NCBI RefSeq assembly: GCF_001039355.2
Contig: NW_019774069.1
Span: 1,223,301 to 1,287,300 of the forward strand
Direction: 5' to 3'
Origin: Lingula anatina
Lineage: Eukaryota > Brachiopoda > Lingulata > Lingulida > Lingulidae
DNA: 64,000 bases
A program made the translations under genes and the position numbers. Of the stretch, positions 25,793 through 38,913 are shown piece by piece; within the stretch, counting starts at the first letter, position 1; every line of letters starts with the position of its first letter. The notes beneath the pieces were generated by a model. The model worked only from the letters and a program-made list of their open reading frames with translations, was not told the origin of the DNA and searched no databases.

Positions 25793-28700
25793 GTAATCAA
25801 ATACACCACTGCCGTACAAAAAAAATATATTATACAGTAGAGGTTATAATCTTAAATACAATGTAAGAAATTCATCCATGCTCTACCAAGGCATTACTAC
25901 AAGTTTGAAAACATACTGTCACGTTATGGTTCAGCTAGGCTTTTTTGTCCCTTGATGCACTTGTATGGATCTTCAAGCCATTTGCCCCGTTAGTAGAGTA
26001 ATCATCAGAATTTGTAAAGCCCAGTAAAAGCAGGTTCAGCTTTAAGATTCAGATTCATTTAAAATTGTTTTCTTATATAATGAAGATACGTCCAGTTGCA
26101 ATAGTGCAGTTTGTTTAGTGAATTTCCATACACACGTCTCACTGCAAGAAACGGTAACTAGACAAGTGCCAAGTTGAAACCAATATATTGCGAACAACAG
26201 TTGTTAAAGACCTGAAGACAACCGCAATGGGGCCTAGCAAATTGTGGTGAACTATGCACATAGTATTAACAACAGTGATGTAATTTAGACAGCAGCACCT
26301 GCGTCCCGTTGTTAGGATAACCATATAAATAAATAATATTATTCATTCAACATCCTCATCATATCATCTTATGAAGGTCAGGTTAAGGTTATCCGAGCCA
26401 CATAAAGTTAATCCTTTTTAGCGTGTTTGGTAATCTTGTCCGAAGATAAACGGCAGTAGGGTGATTAACATGCCAACTGTTATTAGTTTCTGGCAAGTGC
26501 ACGTGCTGATTGATATCCGTGGCCAACTATTTATTATCTATCTCAATGGGGTACAGTGCAAAAAATGTATGGACTAGCAAACTCCTTTCGAGTCTGACCG
26601 ACATTTTCTATTGTAATAATCGATGGGATGGGATCGATTCGAGCGTTTCTTTCTTTTCTAATCGCTTTTCTTTTATTTTGCAAAAAAAAAAAAAAAAAAA
26701 AAAAGATTAAGGCATACAGAAATAAAAAGTGTTCAAGTCATCATTTTCAATTTTTTGGTTATTTTCTGACAATTTTTTTTGACCCCTTGGGGGGGGGGGT
26801 CACAACAGATAAAGGGGGTTCTATCTGGTATTTGATAATAACTACATTTGAAAATAATTAACCTGAACACATTTTGTAATAAAAGACCGATTTAGTGAGT
26901 AGGAAAGTTTTCAACTAATTGGAGGACATGAGTGTAATTCCTAAAGAAAGTTTTAGAGCTCTAGCTGTTAAAAGAGAGACAGATGTCAGCAGGTTATCAT
27001 GTCTAGAATTAAACCAAACCAAAGGCTATGAATAGACTTTCAATAATTCTAGAAAAACTTGAAATCCATCAGACAATTATGGACATGTGCAGGAGTCGTA
27101 CCTACATATACTTTACAAAAAATAACATTCCCTTGTGGAGCAAGGGGGCATTCAGACAGACACGTCATACTAGTTTGGTCGGTCGAACTCTGCAGGAGCT
27201 CTCGCCATGTGCAATCGCCCTAATGGCACACACCCCTCTAGCTGCTCGAGAGGGCGTGTCAGACAGTTAAGCTGATTCCACTGGTTGCACTTAGCGAGAA
27301 TTCCTGAAGAATTGGACAGACCCAACTAGTTCAATGTGTCTATCTGAAAGGGTTTGAGTAATGAATGAGATTTGAGATTAGACACTTGAGATTTGGTAGT
27401 TAATTCACGTCAGATCCATTGCCAATATGAAAAATTATAGGAATAAAGCGATAGCTCTAAAACTATAAACCTGTTACGATTAGTCTGAGAATCTAAATAT
27501 CTAATTTATCGTTTGGTAAACCAATTTATCTTATACATCTGTCTCTTTTACTTGAATTTTTGTCAAAAGTACTTTTCTCAGAGTATACGCTAGTATCCAG
27601 ATTCCATTTTTGAATTAAGCACGTATGTTCGAAATTCTCACATGTTTACTCGCTTCATCACAGCCAGTGGATAATGTTCTTGTAAGGAACCTTGAACAGG
27701 TTTTCTAAAAACATTCAAAAAACCACTTAAGGTTGTCATGAAACGATCCACCTGCATCAATTCTCTTCGTTAAAAAAGTTGCCCTGCACTGTGAGTACTT
27801 CACCACGTGTAGGCACTTCTATAACGTCAAAATGGATTTACATATACAAGACGTAAAAATTTATTTACCTTCAAATCTAGACTTGCAGGAGTCACAGTAA
27901 TACTCCAATCTTAATAAAATATGTACACTTATAACAAACACTTGCAATTCTTTCAATTATCCCTTTTACTCATATTGAATATTGCAAAAACAAAATTTTA
28001 ATTCAGTATGTATAAAACTGTACTTTTCCTTCATTTTCAGGTTATGGTCACATCGTTCCATCTACATCTTTCGGCCAAGTAATGACCATTGTCTATTCAG
28101 CGATTGGCATTCCACTATGTCTCATCACGCTAGCAGATTTGGGTAAACTCCTCACGAGAGGAGTAAAGATTCTCTTTGCCTATATACGACGTTTTTACTA
28201 CACGGGACGATGCCGAAAGATGCGTCGCGCTACAGGAAAACAACTGAGATCATACGGCGGGAAATTTCGAAAACAAACCAGGCGGTTCTCATTTCCGTTA
28301 AATAGATTAAGAAAGGAGAACGGTCTAGCTGATAGCTCACAGAGTGTGCCGGCAAGGGTGACACACAGCCCTAAAGATCTTGGTTTAGATAATCAAGGCA
28401 TGTCACACTCGGATGTCGAGATGGGGCGAATAAAAGCAGCGCCCTCTGGGTGCACGTTGACCGATGTCGAGGATAATGAGGAAACAGAAAGTGAAGTAGA
28501 CAAGAAAAACACGCCCTATGAGATCGATGAAAATTTCAACATACCCATCGTGTTTGCCCTTTTGCTAGTGATTGTGTACATTTTGGTAGGCGCCATTATT
28601 TACATTCAGTGGGAGGAATGGAGCTATTTGGAAGCTTTCTACTTTATTTTCATCTCTATTAGTACAATCGGTCTAGGTGACGTGACCCCACAACATCCAC

Positions 28701-29530
28701 TCTATTTCCTCATCTCATCCATATACATATTTCTCGGACTTTCTCTTGTATCCATGACGATAAATGTCGGGATGGAATTCATGCAGGCGAGAATAGAAAA
28801 GACTATGGAACGCGCGAAAGCTGAAATGGGGCAGATGGCAGGAAAGGCCAAGACCCAGATGGGCGCTGTAGCAGGAAAGGCTAAGCATGGCATTCACGGT
28901 ATGGCGGGAAAAACTGTGACAGCAGCGAAGTCAGGAATGGGAGCAATGGCAGGGCAGATTGACAAGACCTTTGACAAAGCGAAGAAAACAGTAAGAGATC
29001 ATGGAAGCAAGTTAAGTACCAAAAAAGACAAATCCGCCACTGACTCAGAAAATGGGAGTGTAAGGGGCTCAGAAAAACACTTAGCAAGTGATATGGAGAA
29101 TGAGAAGGTGACGAAGAAAGATGCTAATACTCCCACAAAGACAAAAGATGAGGTGAAAACCAGTCCTTCAAGGTTTTCCGCCAGATCTCCAGTGAAAGAC
29201 AGCAAAGATACGGTAACACCTTTTAAGGCAAAGGAGGAGAAAGACGAAACTTCTGCAAAGCTATCAGACACACAAAGTTCTGCTGATAGTAAATCTCCGA
29301 CGAAGGCGGTGTTGTCACCGGAACCTCTGGAAACTTCTAAACCAAAAGCCCCAGAACACGAAGAAAAGACGCATGGCAGCAAGCCTTCTCTGTTTGCATC
29401 AGCCAAATTACCTTGGAAAAAGCATACTACTTCCGCCCCAGTTGATGCAAAAACTGAAAAGTCCTCAAGCACCCCATATCCTACGAAAATCTCACCGGAG
29501 CCTAAAAAAGCTAGCTTAGATGATTTATGA
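23266..29530 (+). CDS. Two-pore-domain potassium (K2P) channel 1
   Basis: Two exons, 23266-23731 and 28041-29530, are joined through a split glycine codon, giving 651 aa. K2P channels dimerise in the plasma membrane and carry background K+ current. M1 is about 43-63. The extracellular cap follows, with three N-glycosylation sequons (NKT, NAT, NSS) and no cysteine. Pore loop 1 has TTIGYG (153-158). M2 ends in GIPLCLITLADLGKLL. A long basic cytoplasmic loop leads to M3 (about 310-335), pore loop 2 with TIGLGD (364-369), and M4. The roughly 250-residue C-terminal tail is unusually long, starts with repeated MAGKAK-like units (about 411-460), and then is rich in Lys, Ser, Thr and Pro. The start ATG has a good context (AAGACCATGG); in-frame codons extend upstream to a TGA at 23185. 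It is a paralogue of the gene at 47405. Confidence 0.95.
25757..25790. repeat. (GA)n microsatellite
   Basis: Pure GA dinucleotide run of about 34 bp in the K2P channel 1 intron. Confidence 0.95.
27150..27350. mobile_element. Imperfect hairpin element, family member 1
   Basis: The left arm from about 27150 (CATTCAGACAGACACG, then ACTAGTTTGG) pairs with the right arm ending near 27350 (CCAACTAGT, then GTGTCTATCTGAAAG). The arms are imperfect inverted repeats throughout. The right arm shares the core GCGTG-CAGACA-TTAAGCTG with the hairpin at 56518-56702, so both probably belong to one non-autonomous foldback family. Confidence 0.6.
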
Positions 29531-29855
29531 AACGTTGATGTCATTTGAAGAAAGTTTCATCAAATTCACTTCAATCTAAGCCCTTTACAAAGTCTTAAAA
29601 AGAAAATTGTTTATTGTAAAGCATTATAATTATTGACTGCTTCAAACCATTTGTGTGTGTGTATATATAATTGCGTTTTAACGTGTTCTTCTGAGTCGTT
29701 CTGCTAAATATTAGATGAGTGAATGAATGTTATCTATTGTAAATACAAAATGACATTTATGATTTTATATGTTGTAATACTTCATTTCAGTCGATCATTC
29801 TTGTCATGAGGATCTGCCCTGGTATCCGTATGTGTATGATACAGGTCTGGTATTG

Positions 29856-29861
29856 AATAAA
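29856..29861 (+). terminator. Candidate poly(A) signal of K2P channel 1
   Basis: An AATAAA hexamer about 330 bp after the stop codon, in AT-rich 3' flanking sequence. It is consistent with a short 3'UTR. Confidence 0.5.
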
Positions 29862-31332
29862 TATATATCTACTAATAAGCGCTTATATTTCACACTGCAA
29901 AAAATGAACAATAGAAGCAATTTACTTTTCCCGGAGAGTGATAATTAGGCTTCGTGACTCAACTTCCATCTCAAACAAATATGAAAAGAAAAAAAAAGCA
30001 CAGACAGAAAACCGATATAAAGTACGTATACAATTCTGACAAGTGAGAAGCGAAACTGTGGTTTGCTAGTGGTCTTTGTGCTTCATGTACCCTGTACAAG
30101 TATTAATCAACAAGGTACTTGTATATACATCAACATCGTCCTTGATATGGCAAACACCTATGAATTATTTTTAATATCCTCTTTATTGTAATGTGCTCGT
30201 GTTGTTGACTTATTTTACATTGTTTGGAAAAAATAATAAATGGTATAACCTTATATCTTGGTGATTCCCACCATTGAGTCATTTCTTTGAATAATATGTA
30301 TTCTACATTGTACAATGGCCTCATTTTCTTTCCTATTTATATTCCTTTCCATTACTTTCTATGAGCTCAGTGAACCCAACCAAGAGATACTAAACATTTA
30401 AACAATGCATTATCCCTAGTTTATATAAATTAAACATACATGTAGTATACGGACAGAATAAGCTAGAAGGAGAAAACGGTGCGTGCGACAGTACAGACTC
30501 ATTTTATTTGGCAAAAACATTGGCATTATTATACAATTTAAAAGGGGGTTCTTTTCCGAAAAAGTGGATCTTTTTACCCCCTTAGTTGGCCCGACTTGAG
30601 AGTCATCAGAGCTAGAACCTAGATCAAATTTTCCGACCAAAAGTGCTGTTCTTTTGAACCTCCTGCCTACATTTACTCCAAATTTCTGAATCACCATGAG
30701 CCGGATTGGAAGCTTTCTTTGAGAATGAGAATATATACACACACGAAAGCTCTTGATTGATCTGTGCAGGAATCAATGCCTATATAGACCTATTCGTAAA
30801 TTTCCATTACAATACAGGACCATAAGAGGATTTATGTATTATGTGTTTTCTCGCATCCTTTGATATAGCTTCATAGCCTTTTCTCTTAACAAAGACCGTT
30901 TTCTGGCCTTATATCTAAAATTGATCTAGCGATTTTATCATGATAAAATACATGTACAGTGTAAATGACATAGCAGGAACAAATATTCTAACTAATAGTG
31001 CTATACACATGCACCGACAATACTCTTTCAATTATATGTAGGCCTCTACAGTTTCGGTTTTACTATTTCTTTTTTTCAAAGAAAAAACGAAAGTTCTAAT
31101 TAAGTTTTTAATATCAATTCTCGTTCGGTTCTCCAGGATAATCTTATATTAATTTGTTAATTGATTATTAAATCAATTTGCTTATTCACCATGTGACAAA
31201 AAGACAACACATTCATGTCCTGCTTTGCACACTTGTTTAGTTCCTGGTAACTGGGCAATTTTGTCGGCTCCCTTGTTGATAATGCCACCGTTGACCAATT
31301 CTTGCGAATAAAGTACCAGTACGTACTAATTT

Positions 31333-31335
<3 letters not shown>

Positions 31336-31387
<52 letters not shown>
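31336..31387. repeat. (CT)n microsatellite
   Basis: Pure CT dinucleotide run of about 52 bp in intergenic DNA. Confidence 0.95.
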
Positions 31388-31389
<2 letters not shown>

Positions 31390-34300
31390 TCATACACACT
31401 TAGTGTTGTTTCGTACTATCTCTGCCTTGATACTTCTATAGGTGACAAAAATGCAGGGTTGTGGTGAACAAGGATTGTTCCAGTGTCGCTCAACATGTGT
31501 CTTCTCTAACGCAATTAGATGGCAAAGGCAATGCAGAGATATTTGTGTATAGCACATCTCCCTCAAGAACTTCTTCTGAAGCATCCAATATGGGTGTCTT
31601 TTCGTAATGAAGGTAATTTCTTTCGGGTGCTTTTATAATACTCTTTTAGCGTAGAACCGACATGTACAGTAGCACAGTCCCATGATTCCCCATACTCCTT
31701 TACATTGTGATTGAATTTTTGATACCAGAATGCGTTTCACTGGGCTATTCCAGGACATCTAGTAACTCAATACGTGTGCAAGGAATACATCTTCCAGAAA
31801 CATTACCTGGCGAAGCCATCCACCGCTTAACCACATTGAAACTTAAGGTGATGCTGATTTCAACTTAATATTCTGCCCTAGTTTATAGGTATTTTGATAT
31901 GTTAGTAAATTAAATAGATATATTGGGGTTTGCTTGTGTGGAACTAAACTAAATTACAAACAACATCCATCAAAAAAACGTGTATGCTGATATAAAAGTT
32001 GACAGTGCACCACCTGCACATACCAGTAAAGTGTTTAGATTGTTGGAGCTTAGATTATGTAGGAAAACTACGTCGATATTGCCAATATAAACACATCCAT
32101 AAGCATCCCAATCGAAGGGTTACATTCCAACCGAACATTATCTTGAAACTGTCTTAAATTCGTATACAAAACCGAAACGTACCTCTTGCGATCAATTGAG
32201 CGGGGGTTTATCATAGACCTTATCTCTTTAAAAGGACTCTTAGTGCCTCACAGCATATCACCCTTTCATGCTATTGGTGCTATTACAGGGTGGTTTATTG
32301 GGATAAATATGACAGATATATTGACATGACTAGTGCAGGAGATACAATGTACGTTTAACAAGGTAAGTCATAATTGCTTTGTTGTTTTAGGGCAGAACAA
32401 ACATGTAGACAGTTTTTTTCAAAATTGCGTGTCATACAACGTAGTGAATCCATTTCAATTAGATCAAAGCTGTTCCCGGGGACTGGTGATGAGACGGAGC
32501 TGGTAATGAGAGGAAAAAAACGCTGAAAAGGGGTAGCATTTTGCACAAGTATTGAAGCTGAAAAGATGCAAATGTTAACAAAAGAGAGTTAAGGGGTTTT
32601 ATCTTTTTGTGCTCCAGTTTTGTTGTGTTTTAAAATCTCTGGCAATGGCTTCCACGTCATTCTGCTACAATATCCAACATAATCTAAAATGGTTTTGAAG
32701 CATAGAATTATAGAAAAATGTGTTTAGAGGATACATATTCTGTTGTTTGAAATGGGTGCAATTCTAGATGTGAAGAATGCGTACAAAGGTCAATTTCAGG
32801 ACCACATTTGCAGGAGTTAATCTCCAGAAGACTGCCACCTCCAACAATAAATTGATAGACCCAACCACTGTACCGTTAAAACAGCGATCAAAGACGCAAT
32901 CGCAATCTCATTTTTAAAATAATAAACAAAAATAGCCAACACAAAATGTTTTTAAAATAAGTTTTACTTGGGGTTGGAATAGAACCTGTGATGCCGAGTC
33001 TAAGTAATATCTTAAAATTTGAAATTGATTGGATGTGTATTGTTGGTAGTATTGGGTGTATGTTCACCTGTTGCGAACATGCATACACTTTGATGTAAGA
33101 GGCCTACTTCAAATAGAAAATGAGCCTGCGGTAAATTAATACATTTAGCTACGACACGGATCGTTGGAACACCTAATAACTTACAGTTAGATAGAAACAG
33201 ATGACGCATACAGGGCGTCAGAAACACCAGCGCTTCCGAACGGTCCTAAAAGAAACACCCTTGGAAAATATAAACAGAGGCCAAGGTGTCAAACAAAGCT
33301 ATCCAAATCTGGAAGAGTAATGAATACAAAAGAAGCGGAAGAGGTTAAAAAACATGGATAATACAGACTAATATCGGTCCCGGAAGGAAATATGCACTGG
33401 GAAGGTTAACTTTATGTCGCATAAGATTAGAAGTATGCTCCATCGTGCAGTTTCGAGGCGTTGCTAGGAATAAGGAAAGTTACTCATAATGGGTGCTTCG
33501 TTTAGGTACTACATGTAGGGCTACCCCGGTACTACCTCCAAGTACTCGTAAAAGGGTAAGTCGATTTATGCTTCGTTCTTCATTTCCTCATGACACTTCA
33601 AATGCATATATCTTGACACAGAGTGCGTGTTCTATATATTTTTTAAAGAACCCCACCACCACCCGCTGCCTCCACAACCTTTTCACTATACTCAGCACTA
33701 ACAAAGTTAACGTTCCACAACATAACCAGACACCTGTCATCTTACCTGAGATTGATTTTTGGATTATATAAGACTTAAAATTAGATTAAACCAATATTTT
33801 GAAAATACAGTTTGTTAGATACTTCTTTTCAGCTCTGTGTTTAGGTATTTTAATGTTTTGCACTTACAAGTAGGCCTATGCTTCAATTCGACGTAACTTA
33901 CGTAACAGTTGTAAGTGAGAGTTTCCTTACTCTGCTAACAAGAGTACTTATACACTTATGCACAAAGTAAATATACAAGGAACGCACTAGACTTTCTAGA
34001 CTTCCAAGTAGAGAGAATTGGTCTTTAAACACATAACATCATATGGATTGGTTTTATCTAAGTGTGGAATTTGAAGGGGTAATAACTGATACTAATTCTG
34101 ATACGTGTACTCGTTAAATACTATAAATAGACGCTGACTCTGGGTTAAATTGATAAGTTTTTTTTTTATAATATTTGCAAACTAGCCAACACTTCAGTGG
34201 TATTTTTTATACCAGACAACCATATCGGGCCCTCTGCACAACTATCACATTCAGCGCAACAGTCATGGTCACCTGAGAAATTACGTGTGTTAGTGATCTA

Positions 34301-36745
34301 AACGCTCACCTCTCAAACGCAGTCAATCAAAGCATTAAGTTTAAAGATTTACATGGAATAAATAGGTTTACGATAAGAAAAAAAATGCTTTTCGTACAAT
34401 GGTTTAAAAATCTAAGATTTTATCAGCAGCCGGTAAGCTGATGCCATTAATAACGAGGAAGTGAAAGGTTCCTAAAGCAAAACTGTTCTCTGCCAGGGAC
34501 CGGGCAGCAGGTTTAGAACCCCTGTCTACCAAATGCCTCCCACATATTTTATAAATATGGGATAATTTTTACTTTTTGCATTCATTAAAACCAACCCATC
34601 CACGCCGACCACCGCCCTTATCACCACTGTGGTCAATTGCAATAATTTTACATTTATGGTTGCCAATACTTAAAATAGAATCGGAATAAATCATTTGCTC
34701 GTGTTCATAATTGTGTGATTGTGACGGCGAGAACGAAGTTGCCCCGTGTTGCTCGAGCGAAAAAACTGTTCAGGAACTAAAGACATCATTTTTATGAAAT
34801 TTAATAACTTGGAAACTACGGATGTTTTAATCACTTTTTGTTAGACTTATATAATCAATTACTGAGTTTAATTTTACATTAATCAAACTGTTTTTTTATT
34901 CAATTTGTATTTTGCATTCTAAAGCTATAAAACACATTTGGATTTTAGTTTCTTAATGCATGTTGTTATCACTATAGAAAACACATTCTTAAGTATATCA
35001 TTCGGTAGAACGCCGTGACACACTGGAACGAGGTCATCTACAGTGGGTTAAATAGAGACGCCGCCGTTGGGTCACCTTACCCTGTGCTGCTCACAGTAAA
35101 GTAAAAGTAAAGAAGAGAGGGGCGTTGGGTTAAAATACCTTGTTCCTATACCTTTCTATCTTGTTTGTGTTTGCTATATTGACTTCCCGATTGCCAAACG
35201 TGAGGTGACTGCGCAGTTCCCTGGAGCACTAGTATCAATCTTACGTGTATGTATTTTTTGCTTGTGCTATCAATCAACAGGGCCGAGTTTCCTACGGTTA
35301 AGATGGAATACCCACGTTCTCCATTGTCAAGTATTAATGTTGATAAGTGTGAGTGCAGAAACATTATTTCCACAGGTTCTTGGTGTCGTGGTTTAAAAAA
35401 GTAACAAAGGGATAGTACAGTGTACATCTGCGACAACCAACGACGCTTTTTTGTAACTAGCATAAAACTGGCCTCCATAAAGCTTTCAACGGTTGTATAG
35501 ATTGGGTCATTCCAAAAAAAAAAAAAAAAGCGAATATTTGAGTCATGACAGTGACGAGTATCAGTTCCATATTTGCGTTATTTTGTCTTACCGCGTTATT
35601 TTTGCTGTTTTAAACTACAGTACCCTCCAATATAGAAGGAAATCAAAAGTAATAAAAAATGAAATAAAACTTTCATCTATACATTATACAAAACTGTGTG
35701 TCTGAATACTCAGCAAGTATCAAGTCCTCACCGTCGTGTCATCTAAATATGATAAATATGCACATACATGTATGTACAGTATAGTAACGACGCGCTGTAA
35801 ACTGCGGAGCCTAGACAAAGTTTCACTAGTTTACAGATGATGTTTTTTTAATTTTATCAAATTTTATCAAGTGGAAAAAGTTACAAAGAAAGGAAATAAA
35901 GCTAGTCTTGCATTTGTATGGTTCTTTTTTCGCGTATTAATGTAATCTTGGACCCATCGTACCCCAATTAATTTGATAGCAAACATAATGTAAGTACTCG
36001 GCTGGTAAGTATTACACAAAATGTCTGACATTAGAGAGAAATGATGTGGCTGTTTAAAAGCAGCCCCGAAAACAAACGCGTATTTGTTTGTTGGAGAGGA
36101 GATGATATTTTCCTACTAATACAAAATCACAGTGTTCGGTATAGAACCCTTAAAAATCTTCAGGTCACACTGCCTGCGGTGAAGCGGTCTCATGTACCGA
36201 TACATGGAGCTGCACGCATAGTTTTTATGTGGGTCGTTAGTGAAGTGTTCGGGTATGCATATTGAAGCCTTTATTACCCTGTGTGCAGTTTTCAGTGCAT
36301 CATAATAAATGAGGAAACAGCTGTATTGTCGCAACAGGTCAGTCGCGAACACTTAGGTTAGTACGATAAACAGCAGAGATGGCGAGTTGGTGAGTTGTCA
36401 TTCATCTCAAGAACGAGATATGTGGGCCTTCTGGAAATTTATGGATCAAAGAGCATTCAGGATATGTGGTCTGTTTAACGGAGTGAATGCTGTTATGTAT
36501 AATCACACAGAGCACTCAATGTTACACTAATATATAGCATCACGCCTAGTAGCTAGACCAGTGGTGTCAATTTATTCACATACTACATGTACATCAAGTA
36601 AGTAAATGCAGTACATTACCTCAGTTACATACCGGACATGTACTGGTATATCCAGTTTTGTAGGGTTGTGACCATAATATAAAGATCACTGTATACTAAT
36701 TAAGCGTGGGCGAATGCTGGCGATTCACCCCAAAAACAGTTTTAG

Positions 36746-36746
<1 letters not shown>

Positions 36747-36790
<44 letters not shown>
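36747..36790. repeat. (ATT)n microsatellite
   Basis: ATT trinucleotide run of about 44 bp. Read on the minus strand it gives a meaningless poly-Asn open frame. Confidence 0.95.
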
Positions 36791-37979
36791 GTTAGGCCTA
36801 TATACAGAAGGAAGCATTAATGCAGCCCTACGTGCAAAGTTATGTAAGACACCAGTGCGACACCTGTTCAGATGAGAGACGGTCCCAGCAATATCATCCA
36901 GTGACATTTGAACCCTTACTCAAGATCAGTGTTACAGATTAAGGAGTGACTATGGCCATATGGACAATTTGAAGGACATATTAGAAAGGTAAAATCGGCA
37001 AAAAGCTTCATTACTTAGGTAATACCACAGCTTAAGAAATAACCACCTCATTTGAGACTTAACTTTACGGATGATTAGTTAGAATAATTTACGTTTTGGC
37101 TTATTTTCGGGCTTCTGACCCTTGTTTAACGTCATTGTGCGAAAACTGGCACTTTGTTTGATCGTAAGAAAAATATCCCCACCGCACAAAAACGGGAGAT
37201 TAAAAGAACGATATTAGGAACGCGATCGATGGGAGAATGATCGCCAATTAACTTGATTACGCCTATTGCATGTAGAAATAATTCGTCACGGAGGGGTTTG
37301 AATAAAAAAAATCAGTTCCGAGCCACTACTGGTGGAGTCAATTAAGTGATTGATTCTCCCGTGAAAAGAATCATTTACACTCAGATTCATACTATAAATT
37401 ATACTGTGCACGTACTGAAAGGATAAGTTGAAACAAAATCAAAGGGATGAGAAATTCGATTTCATTAATTTCGCATAAAAATACATAAAAAAGAATCCTT
37501 TGCTGTTATCGTCTCATGACGAGAAGATAAACCGAGGGCTGCAAAGTCTGCTTCGTATTGTTAAGTTTTTAAGTTTAGCTGTAACAAACACATATATACA
37601 CAAACAAACACAAAAATAAAAAAGACTTATAAATATTATTGCACGTGAAGGGTAAAGATTGTTGCTGTAAAGTAGACACATCTTGACATGTATTGTTGTG
37701 CGTGAATGAATTAAGTGTGCAATACTCGTCAGTATGGCTGTAAGTGCACTTTCACAGAAACTATAGGCCTACATGTGTTTTCGCTTGCCTTCCCCCATGT
37801 CACATTTTGTGTGAGAGATTTTATATAAAGTGTATGTCTGTCATTTAAATCATCAATTTATTGAATTTTATCTAAATGAAATTCGTTTCCAGAGGTGAAA
37901 CGAAGTTTAAAACCACACTTTATTTGACACTTCAGTAAATAACGGCAGAGCTTGAGTAGAACTCACAGTCCGAGAAACA

Positions 37980-38036
37980 ATGGAGTCCGATGCGTTGCTG
38001 GTTCTCTCTCCTGGTCCTGTGACAGAGGATGAGAAG
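37980..38036 (+). CDS. Candidate distal first coding exon of K2P channel 2
   Basis: The ATG at 37980 has an ideal context (A at -3, G at +4) and is the first Met after an in-frame TGA 27 bp upstream. Nineteen codons (MESDALLVLSPGPVTEDEK) run to a consensus donor AAG-GTATGT at 38037. The exon ends in phase 0. The acceptor at 47374, just upstream of the K2P channel 2 start, is followed by ten open codons in frame with that start, so splicing would add 29 residues to the channel. This is an inference from splice phase only. The exon could belong to an unseen gene or be chance. Confidence 0.35.
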
Positions 38037-38086
38037 GTATGTTTTCTGAAAAAAAAAGAGAACGCCAAAAACATTAAGATTAATAG

Positions 38087-38913
38087 TCAGGCCTACCCAA
38101 CTACCAGACTCGGCACCTACAGATCCAGAATAAACCGGTATATCAGACCACACTACCCGTTTTCAAGGTGTGTGTCAGATCGCATTACAGAGTATCGTGC
38201 CCCATCACAAATTTTGTAAGCCTACCTGTCATCCGGGTATCGCGCCTCGTTTTCGTCAAGTAGGAGTCGTATGAATACAACAACATGGAAATCGGCAATC
38301 CTCGGCTCATTCCGCAAGCTCCATACTATTGTCGAGTGCGGAGACTTCGGAGTAGTTCCGAGTGACAACATGGCGACAGACGACTCACTGAATCTCGTCC
38401 AGAAAATATTTAACCCCCGACAGAATTTGCTTCCGCTATCAAAATTAGGTCTACTTTTCTAAATGAATATATAAGTTTGCATAAACAGGGAAAATTGCAG
38501 CAGCGCATGAATCTAGATGAGATGCACTACTTTCCAACCCCGCTTTAGACCACGGTGGAAGTGAAGAACAAAAGATTCAGACGTGGTGTAACTCGCTTAA
38601 CCGCACGTCTCGCATGAATGCGTTATAACCAGCTAATGGACCCGTGGTCTAAATAAGATAGATCCCTCGTCAGCGAGGGTTATGTGACATCCTCTCGTGC
38701 TTCGCACTCGTGTATGCCACATAACCCTCGCTGACTCGGGGTCTATCTATTACTACGATCATCGCTATCACATCGCGCACCAGGCAAAATCGGTGTGGTG
38801 GCTGATACTCTGTAATGCGATCTGACACACACCTTGAAAACGGGTAGTGTGGTCTGATATACCGGTTTATTCTGGATCCGTAGGTGCCGAGTCTGGTAGT
38901 TGGTTAGGCCTGA
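38087..38913. mobile_element. Nested foldback element with 110-bp inverted arms
   Basis: The arms 38087-38196 and 38804-38913 are inverted repeats with only about two mismatches over 110 bp. Inside lie a 12-bp perfect inverted pair (38544-38555 with 38642-38653, TTTAGACCACGG) and a hairpin of about 30 bp per arm at 38657-38747 (CAGCGAGGGTTATGTG) with its own small hairpin GTGCTTCGCAC in the loop. No transposase frame is present. It looks like a young non-autonomous foldback transposon. It starts 50 bp after the candidate donor at 38037. Confidence 0.75.

Larger units (their letters stand above)
23732..28040 (+). other. Intron of K2P channel 1 (4.3 kb)
   Basis: It interrupts the first glycine codon of the GYG filter (donor G-GTAAGT, acceptor TTTTCAG-GT). 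It contains a (GA)n run at 25757-25790, a poly-A run near 26682-26704, a poly-G run near 26790-26799 and a hairpin element at 27150-27350. No coding exon is seen inside. Confidence 0.85.
29862..37979. other. Intergenic region between the two K2P genes, left part
   Basis: I see no supported gene. It contains a (CT)n run at 31336-31387 and an (ATT)n run near 36747-36790. Open frames near 30416-30742 and 35146-35478 on the minus strand have no recognisable domain or splice context. Confidence 0.6.

Noticed and set aside
28999-29544. 181-codon minus-strand open frame
   Set aside because: It is the antisense of the Lys/Ser-rich tail of K2P channel 1, where biased codons remove reverse stops.
35146-35478. 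110-codon minus-strand frame as possible transposase fragment
   Set aside because: No catalytic motif or family hallmark is visible.
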